A stretch of 49,090 nt of DNA from Frankia gtarii (lineage in GTDB: Bacteria > Actinomycetota > Actinomycetes > Frankiales > Frankiaceae). Positions 44,162-49,090 of this stretch are shown piece after piece. The notes beneath the pieces were generated by a model. That model was not told where the DNA came from. It did not search any database and worked only from the letters and a program-made list of their open reading frames with translations. The stretch's first letter is position 1, and each line of letters starts with the position of its first letter. The translations under genes were made by a program, and so were the position numbers. Location: assembly GCF_025403375.1 (NCBI RefSeq), contig NZ_JAMPTM010000018.1, positions 1 through 49,090 on the forward strand, read 5' to 3'.

Positions 44162-44962
44162 TCAGCAGACCGGTCGCGGGGGCGGGTCGAGGCGGCGGGT
44201 GGGGCGCACCACCATCTCGGTCACGGTGGTGCGGGGCGGCAGGGTGACCGCGGTGGTCACCGCGACCGCGATGTCGTCCGGGTCGACGAGGTCGTCGGCG
44301 CTCCACCGGCGGCCCTCCGCGGCGAAGATCTGCTGCTGCATCGGAGTGGCCGTGCGGCCGGGGAACACGCTGCACACCCGCACGCCGTCGGCGGCCACCT
44401 CGGCGCGCAGGCTGTCGGCGACGGCCCGCAGCGCCTGCTTCGCGGCCGCGTACGCGCCGACCTCGGGGCCGGCGGTGAGGCCCTGGGTGGAGTTGATGAA
44501 CACCACGTCACCGGTCGCCGCGATCAGGTCGGGCAGCAGCGTCCGGGTCAGCGCGTAGGAGGCGCGGACGGTCACGTCGAGCAGGCGGTCCAGCTCGGCC
44601 AGGGAGGTCTCGGCGATGGGGCCGCGGTGGTAGAGCCCGGCCGAGTGCACCACGATTGCGAGGTTCGGCAGCTTTCCGCGGGCCGCATGGACGAGGAACG
44701 CCCGGTCGGCCGACCGGGTGATGTCCGCGGCCTGGTGGTGGACGTTGAGGTCAAGCTCGTCGGCCTCCTTCGCCAGCCGCGCGAGCGAGTCGTGGTTGCG
44801 CCCGGTGGCCAGGACGGACGCGCCTGCCTCGGCGAGCCGCAGGGCGACGGCCCGCCCGATGCCGCTGGAGGCACCGGTGACGAGCGCGCCGCGGCCGGCC
44901 AACGCCGCCGCCGCCGAGCGGGACTCCCTGGCCCGCAGAGCGGTCCGCCCGTCTGCTCCCAT
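44162..44962 (-). CDS. short-chain dehydrogenase/reductase
   Basis: A 266-residue SDR: VTGASSGIGRAVALRL at about residue 28, ATGRNHDSLARL (Gly-Arg after beta 2, NADP preference), HSAGLYHRG in place of NNAG, INSTQGLTAG with the catalytic Ser, and YAAAKQALRAVADSL with Tyr/Lys. The C-terminus TATPMQQQIFAAEGRRWS fits the family that reduces ketones. The ATG at 44962 has AAGGGG eleven bases away; GTG 45007 would add 15 residues but would abut the operator-like repeat, so I prefer the former. Confidence 0.85.
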   Translation of the reverse strand: MGADGRTALRARESRSAAAALAGRGALVTGASSGIGRAVALRLAEAGASVLATGRNHDSLARLAKEADELDLNVHHQAADITRSADRAFLVHAARGKLPNLAIVVHSAGLYHRGPIAETSLAELDRLLDVTVRASYALTRTLLPDLIAATGDVVFINSTQGLTAGPEVGAYAAAKQALRAVADSLRAEVAADGVRVCSVFPGRTATPMQQQIFAAEGRRWSADDLVDPDDIAVAVTTAVTLPPRTTVTEMVVRPTRRLDPPPRPVC

Positions 44963-45008
44963 CGCCAGGTCAACCCCTTCGTTCTCACCGTTCCGCGACG
45001 TGGCCACC

Positions 45009-45022
45009 TTACAGTTACGTAA
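45009..45022. promoter_or_regulatory. 14-bp inverted-repeat operator candidate upstream of the SDR gene
   Basis: Reading on the minus strand TTACGTAACTGTAA: arms TTAC/GTAA around the hexamer GTAACT. A sister site with the same centre lies at 46632-46645 before the flippase-like gene. It is 46 bases upstream of the SDR start, so a repressor site over the promoter is plausible. Confidence 0.45.
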
Positions 45023-45163
45023 AGGGCGATTACTCCCGGGTGTCGGCCTTGACGGCTACTCCATGTCTGCCCGACGGAGTCATCCATAGTCATGGAGTGA
45101 CGAGAGGTTCGGTTGGCGCCTCGGGGCGGCAGGTCGTGGGCCGCGGCACCGCCCCCGGTGGCG

Positions 45164-46612
45164 TCAGCGCGGCGCGGCGGTGCGGACCTGGCGGTGCAGG
45201 TGGTACAGCCAGGGCGGGATCGTCGCCCAGAACACGATGATGTTGCCGACGACGACTCCCTTGGCGCCACCGACGAAAAGGCCCGTGACGGGGCAGGCGA
45301 GCAGGAACGGCACGAAGAACAGGTTGATCCAGAAGGTGAGCCGGGTCTTGCCGAAGGCGTAGAGCACCGCGGCCGGGCCGACCGCGAGCCCCGGGCCCAC
45401 CTGCGCGATCACGGCGAGCAGCAGCAGATCGTGGGTCTGGCCCCAGGTGTCGCCGAGCAGGGCCGCGCCGAAGTCCGCGGGCAGCAGCATGAACGCCAGT
45501 CCCCACAGCGTGCTGGAGACGACCACGAGCCCGGAGACCAGGTAGGCGCCGCGGATGACCCGGCTGGGCGGCATGTGCTTACGCCGCGCGAACTCGGGGA
45601 TGGCGAAGCTCATCAACGCGACGGCCAGGTTCGTCGTGGGGGCCAGCAGGGTCTGCAACCCACGCAGGGCGCCGACGAGCGAGGTGGAGCCGACTGCCCC
45701 GATGATCAGAGTGGACGTCTGCTGGGCGCCCTGCAGCGAGATGAACTCCGCGGTCATGAAGCCGGTCGTCTCGCGGTGCCCGGTGAACCACGCCAGCGCC
45801 CGCTTCGGGTCGGGCCAGGCCTGGTGCTGCGCCACGCCGACGAACGCGGCGAGAGCCGCCGCCGCACCCCAGACCAGGACCAGTGACGCGGCGCCGTCGC
45901 CGGTGGCCGAACCGGCGGCGAGCAGGCCGACGCCGACCGCGAGCCCCGCCGCCCAGACGAGGTCGTTGCCGACGGCGAGTAGCGGACGGCCCTGGGCGAA
46001 CGAGGCGTAGCGCCAGGCGTCCTGCACCAGCAGCGCCGGCATGACGACGCCCATCGCGACCAGGTTCAGCCCCACCGTGCCGCGCAGTGCGGCGCCGATG
46101 AGGACCAGGACCACGCCGACGGCGGCGCCGAGCGCCAGCGCCGTGCCGGCCGCGGCCCGTACCGCCGAGCGGAACGTCGACGCCGGGACATCGGCGTAGC
46201 TGATCCCCAGCGGCGCAGTCCCGGCCGCCCGGGACAACCCGACGACCATCGCGAAGATCGTGTAGGCGATCGCGAACGCGCCGAATTCGCTCGAGTCCAC
46301 CCGGCGGGCGATGATGAAGTTGATCGCCGCGTTGGTGCCACTCGACACCACCTGGTCGCCGACCGTCCACAGCGCGTTGATCCGGCTGCGTGACCGCGAC
46401 GGCGCGGCCGCGGGCTGCGGCGAGGGGTCCTCGTGAGCCAGATCCCGGTAGGCGACGTCGTCGCCGAGCCGGATCGGGCGGTCATCGGGGTGCCGTGGTT
46501 GTGGCACCGCCTCGCCCGCGCCGGTCGCGTGGTCCGCGCCGAGCCTCAGGTCCTCATCCACGTCGAGTCGGGCCCCCGGCCTCGTCCGATCCGTCAGCGC
46601 GGCTGCGCCCAT
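45164..46612 (-). CDS. polytopic membrane protein, polysaccharide/lipid flippase-like
   Basis: A 482-residue integral membrane protein with a ~75-residue hydrophilic leader (basic, Pro/Asp-rich) followed by 12 to 14 helices (INFIIARRVDSSEFGAFAIA, GTALALGAAVGVVLVLIG, AGLAVGVGLLAAG, LIIGAVGSTSLVGALRGLQTL, LDLLLLAV-type QTHDLLLLAVIAQVG). The phrase SEFGAFAIAYTIFAM is typical of Wzx/MATE/MVF-like flippases, which move lipid-linked sugars. No glycosyltransferases are nearby, so its cargo is unclear. The start is ATG 46612, 20 bases from a repeat element. Confidence 0.7.
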   Translation of the reverse strand: MGAAALTDRTRPGARLDVDEDLRLGADHATGAGEAVPQPRHPDDRPIRLGDDVAYRDLAHEDPSPQPAAAPSRSRSRINALWTVGDQVVSSGTNAAINFIIARRVDSSEFGAFAIAYTIFAMVVGLSRAAGTAPLGISYADVPASTFRSAVRAAAGTALALGAAVGVVLVLIGAALRGTVGLNLVAMGVVMPALLVQDAWRYASFAQGRPLLAVGNDLVWAAGLAVGVGLLAAGSATGDGAASLVLVWGAAAALAAFVGVAQHQAWPDPKRALAWFTGHRETTGFMTAEFISLQGAQQTSTLIIGAVGSTSLVGALRGLQTLLAPTTNLAVALMSFAIPEFARRKHMPPSRVIRGAYLVSGLVVVSSTLWGLAFMLLPADFGAALLGDTWGQTHDLLLLAVIAQVGPGLAVGPAAVLYAFGKTRLTFWINLFFVPFLLACPVTGLFVGGAKGVVVGNIIVFWATIPPWLYHLHRQVRTAAPR

Positions 46613-46631
46613 GCCGGTGCCGACTCTACCG

Positions 46632-46645
46632 TGACGTAACTGTCA
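46632..46645. promoter_or_regulatory. 14-bp inverted-repeat operator candidate upstream of the flippase-like gene
   Basis: On the plus strand TGACGTAACTGTCA: arms TGAC/GTCA around the same hexamer GTAACT as the site at 45009-45022 (there in opposite orientation). It lies 20 bases upstream of the flippase-like start. Two matching sites within 1.6 kb suggest one regulator for both genes; the regulator is not in this window as far as I can see. Confidence 0.45.
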
Positions 46646-46677
46646 TCTTTGGGTAAGCGGGCGTGCACGTCGGCGCC

Positions 46678-47640
46678 TCAGCGCAGCGCGGCCACGATCG
46701 TGTGGGTGTTGTGCTCCTCCATCTGCAGATAGGTGGCGCCGTCGGAACCCGCGGGGCCGAGGGTGTCGCCGTACAACGAGTCCTCGCCGGCTTCGACCCG
46801 CACGCCGGCCTCGTCCGCGATGGTCCGCGCGGTCCGCGGCGGCAGCGAGGACTCGGAGAAGACGGCCTTGGTGCCCGTCTTCCGAATCCTGTCGACGATG
46901 TTCCTGATATTCCTGCCGGACAGCTCCGCGGCGGTGTCGAAGCTCGGGATGATCGAGCCGACGAAGGTGAGACCGTAGTGGTCGATGTAGTAGCCGAAGG
47001 CGTCGTGGTTGGTGACCAGCTTGCGGTCGGCGGGCGCGATGGTGGCGATCTGACGGCGGATGTCGCCGTCGAGGGCGTCGAGCCTGGTGTCGTAGGCGAT
47101 CCGGTTGGCGTGGAAGTAGCCGGCGTTCGCCGGGTCGGCTTGGGCCAGCCCGCGCTCGATGTCCGCGACCATGATCTTGGCGTTGAGCGGGTTGTGCCAG
47201 ATGTGCGGGTCGCCGGACTTCTCCTCTTCGTCCCCGTTGCCGGAGCGGATGGTCACGCCGCGGCTGGCGTCGACCCGGACCCCGTCGAAGCCGGCGGCGC
47301 CGACGGCGTCGTCAAGCCAGCTCTCCAGCCCGACGCCGTTCTCGACCAGCACCCGGGCGTCACCGACCGCCTCGAGGTCGGCCGGGGTGGGCTCGTAGTC
47401 GTGCGGGTCGACGTTCGGCTTCAGCAGCTGGGCGACGCGGACCCGGTCGCCGCCGAGGACCCGGGTGAAGTCGGCGGTCTGGCTCGTCGTCGCGACGACC
47501 GGCAGCCGCTTGTCGGCGGCCGCGGCCGCGGCATCGGCGTCGGAGGACGAGCCGCAGCCGGCGAGGACCGCGGCGAGCAGCGCCAGGCCGGCGCCGCCGG
47601 CCGCGATCCGGGTGGGCAGGGAGAGGGTGGCGTGGGGCAA
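46678..47640 (-). CDS. zinc/manganese ABC transporter binding lipoprotein (ZnuA-like)
   Basis: A 320-residue cluster A-I metal-binding lipoprotein. Signal LPTRIAAGGAGLALLAAVL with lipobox LAGC, Cys29. The ligands are recognisable: VDPHDYEPTPADL (first His), GDPHIWHNPLNAKI, NHDAFGYYIDHYGLTFVG (second and third), and the acidic end ligand before FSESSLPPRTARTIADEAG. The loop RSGNGDEEEKSGDP is acidic and short with few histidines, unlike classic ZnuA. No permease or ATPase flanks it, so it must use one encoded elsewhere. A Zur-like box precedes it. Confidence 0.9.
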   Translation of the reverse strand: MPHATLSLPTRIAAGGAGLALLAAVLAGCGSSSDADAAAAAADKRLPVVATTSQTADFTRVLGGDRVRVAQLLKPNVDPHDYEPTPADLEAVGDARVLVENGVGLESWLDDAVGAAGFDGVRVDASRGVTIRSGNGDEEEKSGDPHIWHNPLNAKIMVADIERGLAQADPANAGYFHANRIAYDTRLDALDGDIRRQIATIAPADRKLVTNHDAFGYYIDHYGLTFVGSIIPSFDTAAELSGRNIRNIVDRIRKTGTKAVFSESSLPPRTARTIADEAGVRVEAGEDSLYGDTLGPAGSDGATYLQMEEHNTHTIVAALR

Positions 47641-47673
47641 GGGATCCTCACTTCGCAGAGCGGACGCCCCTGA

Positions 47674-47700
47674 TGAAAACGATTCTGAAAACGGATGTCA
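47674..47700. promoter_or_regulatory. Zur-box-like operator
   Basis: TGAAAACGGATGTCA at 47686-47700 reads on the gene strand as TGACATCCGTTTTCA, close to the actinobacterial Zur consensus (an inverted repeat TGAxAATCGTTTTCA). A second, weaker overlapping match, TGAAAACGATTCTGA, covers 47674-47688. It lies 34-60 bases upstream of the binding lipoprotein start; expected to silence it when zinc is plentiful. Confidence 0.65.
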
Positions 47701-47719
47701 ATAAGTCGCTCGACGACGG

Positions 47720-48775
47720 TCAGTGGATGAGCGCGGGCTGCTGCTGGGTGATGCAGTGCACGCCACCGCCGTGACCGAAGATCACTCGGGCGTCCACCGG
47801 TTCGATCCGGCGGGTGGGATACAGCCGGGCGAGCAGGTCAAGGGCGTCGGCGTCGCGGGGGTCGTCGAAGACGCCGGCGACGACCAGACCGTTGGCGACG
47901 TAGTAGTTGAGGTAGGAGTAGCCGGCCGGCCCCCCGTCGACCTCCAGCACGGTCGGCGCCGCGATCTGGACGACCTCCAGCGGGCGGCCGGCGGCGTCAC
48001 GGCTCGCCCGCAGCAGCGCGGCCAGCTCCCGGGTCGTCGCGTGGTCGGGGTGAGCCGGGTCGGGCTGGCTGTGCACGGCGACGAGGCCGGGGCGGACGAA
48101 CGCGGCGACGACGTCAACGTGCCCACGGGTGCCGAATCGGTCGTAGTCGCGGGCCACCCCCCGCGGCAGCCAGATCGCCCTGGTCGTGCCGAGCTGGGCA
48201 TGCAGCTCCGCCTCCACCCGGGCGCGGTCCCAGCCGGGGTTGCGGTGCGGGTCGAGCTGGACCGTCTCGGTCAGCAGCACGGTGCCGGCGCCGTCGACGG
48301 CGATCCCGCCGCCCTCGTTCGTCAGCGCCGAGTGGCGCACCGCCGCGCCGGCCTGTTCGGCGACGGCCGTGGCCAGCAGTCGGTCCGCGGCCCAGCTCGC
48401 CCACTGCTGGGCGCCCCAGCCGTTGAAGATCCAGTCGACGGCGCCGAGGCGCCGGTCGTCGTCGATCGTGAACGTCGGGCCGCTGTCGCGTACCCAGGCG
48501 TCGTCCAGGTCGATCTCGATCACCGTCACGGCGGGCGGGACCAGCCGGGCCGCGGTCGTGCCCTGGCCCGGGCCGGCGAGCAGGGTGACCGGCTCGTGGC
48601 GGCTGATCGTCGCCGCCACCCGGGCCCAGGCGGAGCGGGCCGCGGCGAGGCCGGGGGAGCCTTGCGCGCCGAAGGTGTCGTTCGGGGGTGGGAACGCCAT
48701 CCAGGTCCGGGTATGCGGCTCCCATTCGGCCGGCATCCGGCGAGCGGCGGGAACGGCGGGCACGCGGGTCATCAT
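47720..48775 (-). CDS. aguA: agmatine deiminase
   Basis: A 351-residue enzyme of the peptidylarginine-deiminase fold: hydrolyses agmatine to N-carbamoylputrescine and ammonia. Landmarks: PAEWEPHTRTWMAFPPP, DDAWVRDSGPTF near residue 105, TNEGGGIAVDG, RGHVDVVAAFVRPG, and the C-terminal GHGGGVHCITQQQP, whose Cys is the nucleophile. Starts are ATG 48775 or 48772 (MMTR); neither has a good ribosome site. Divergent from the amidase gene that completes the pathway, with a 51-base shared promoter. Confidence 0.93.
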   Translation of the reverse strand: MMTRVPAVPAARRMPAEWEPHTRTWMAFPPPNDTFGAQGSPGLAAARSAWARVAATISRHEPVTLLAGPGQGTTAARLVPPAVTVIEIDLDDAWVRDSGPTFTIDDDRRLGAVDWIFNGWGAQQWASWAADRLLATAVAEQAGAAVRHSALTNEGGGIAVDGAGTVLLTETVQLDPHRNPGWDRARVEAELHAQLGTTRAIWLPRGVARDYDRFGTRGHVDVVAAFVRPGLVAVHSQPDPAHPDHATTRELAALLRASRDAAGRPLEVVQIAAPTVLEVDGGPAGYSYLNYYVANGLVVAGVFDDPRDADALDLLARLYPTRRIEPVDARVIFGHGGGVHCITQQQPALIH

Positions 48776-48826
48776 CGCAGGCCCGATGCTCGCCACCGGT
48801 CGATGCGGCCGTGAGAGCATCGGGGC

Positions 48827-49090
48827 ATGCTGACGATCACCAGCATCGGGACGCCCGCCTCGCCGGCCCGGGTGGCGCCGCCGACGCGCGCGCCGTTGCG
48901 GATCGGGGCGGTGCAGCACCGCTGGCATCCCGACCCGGCGGAGCACGCCGCCGCGCTGCGGGCCGGCGCGCTCGCCGCGGCCGAGCTCGGCGCCCAGCTC
49001 GTCTGCTTTCAGGAACTGACGCTGTCGCGCTACTTCGCCGACGTGCCGCCGGTCGGCCAGCCGGCGGGGGGCGACCCGGCGGGGAGTGAC
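48827..49090 (+). CDS. aguB: N-carbamoylputrescine amidase (partial, right edge)
   Basis: The first 88 codons of a nitrilase-superfamily amidase. LRIGAVQHRWHPDPAEHAAA, then LAAAELGAQLVCFQELTLS with the catalytic Glu of the Glu-Lys-Cys triad (CFQELTLSRYF) near residue 70. The opposite-strand agmatine deiminase makes its substrate. A 20-residue leader before the domain is longer than usual. The frame is open to the end of the window, so the gene continues. Confidence 0.85.
   Translation, partial: MLTITSIGTPASPARVAPPTRAPLRIGAVQHRWHPDPAEHAAALRAGALAAAELGAQLVCFQELTLSRYFADVPPVGQPAGGDPAGSD

Noticed and set aside
1-49090. CRISPR array, rRNA genes, riboswitch
   Set aside because: No regularly spaced repeats of CRISPR type, no rRNA sequence, and no leader matching common riboswitch cores. 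The visible tandem repeats are short and coding.

Overview
The window is high-G+C actinobacterial chromosome, most likely from Frankia or a close relative (inference). The signs are pervasive G/C third codon positions, many GTG starts, BldC, a mycothiol-dependent enzyme, DUF3073 and DUF2530 proteins, two DUF574 methyltransferases and a DUF5753 regulator. I could not run a database search, so the genus is an inference.

0-17 kb is mostly stable chromosome. It opens with a degenerate sulfotransferase-like gene, a flavin amine oxidase and a signal-less AA10 lytic polysaccharide monooxygenase; a 40-bp perfect palindrome lies between the last two. Next come DUF2530, a 1225-residue sacsin/HSP90-type ATPase and a mycothiol-dependent isomerase-family protein. 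The block purF-purM-DUF3073-Leu/Val dehydrogenase-unknown-bldC follows, with the same order I recall from Streptomyces (SCO4086-SCO4091). A putative papain/C39-like protein closes this part.

17.1-21 kb is a scar of mobile DNA. A tRNA-Glu is followed by a frameshifted tyrosine integrase that reads toward it. Then come decayed ISAs1, IS3, IS1380 and IS6 fragments, with one intact P-loop kinase among them.

21-36 kb is accessory. It holds a DUF1684 protein, a complete peptide-type ABC operon with 4-bp stop/start overlaps, and an internally deleted beta-lactamase/esterase as last cistron. An HxlR regulator follows. A NitT/TauT/SsuBC-type transporter appears separated from its probable binding protein by a convergent XRE(DUF5753)/DUF574 methyltransferase pair. 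An IS982 remnant, two broken imine-reductase-like genes and a second DUF574 gene follow.

36-49 kb is metabolic. An ECF sigma factor is coupled to an Ogt-type DNA methyltransferase. Then come an SDR, an N-terminally short NAD-glutamate dehydrogenase, a DMT-like membrane protein, an antitoxin/MazF-like toxin pair, a LigB-type dioxygenase, a second SDR, a flippase-like membrane protein, an orphan zinc-binding lipoprotein with a Zur-like box, and divergent agmatine deiminase / N-carbamoylputrescine amidase genes for putrescine synthesis. The second gene runs off the right edge.

No CRISPR array, rRNA or riboswitch was recognised. The least explained signals are a 14-bp inverted-repeat element shared by two promoters at 45.0 and 46.6 kb, the transporter interrupted by the regulator/methyltransferase cassette, the C39-like protein, and the sulfotransferase-like gene with a ruined PAPS loop and an 18-bp minisatellite.
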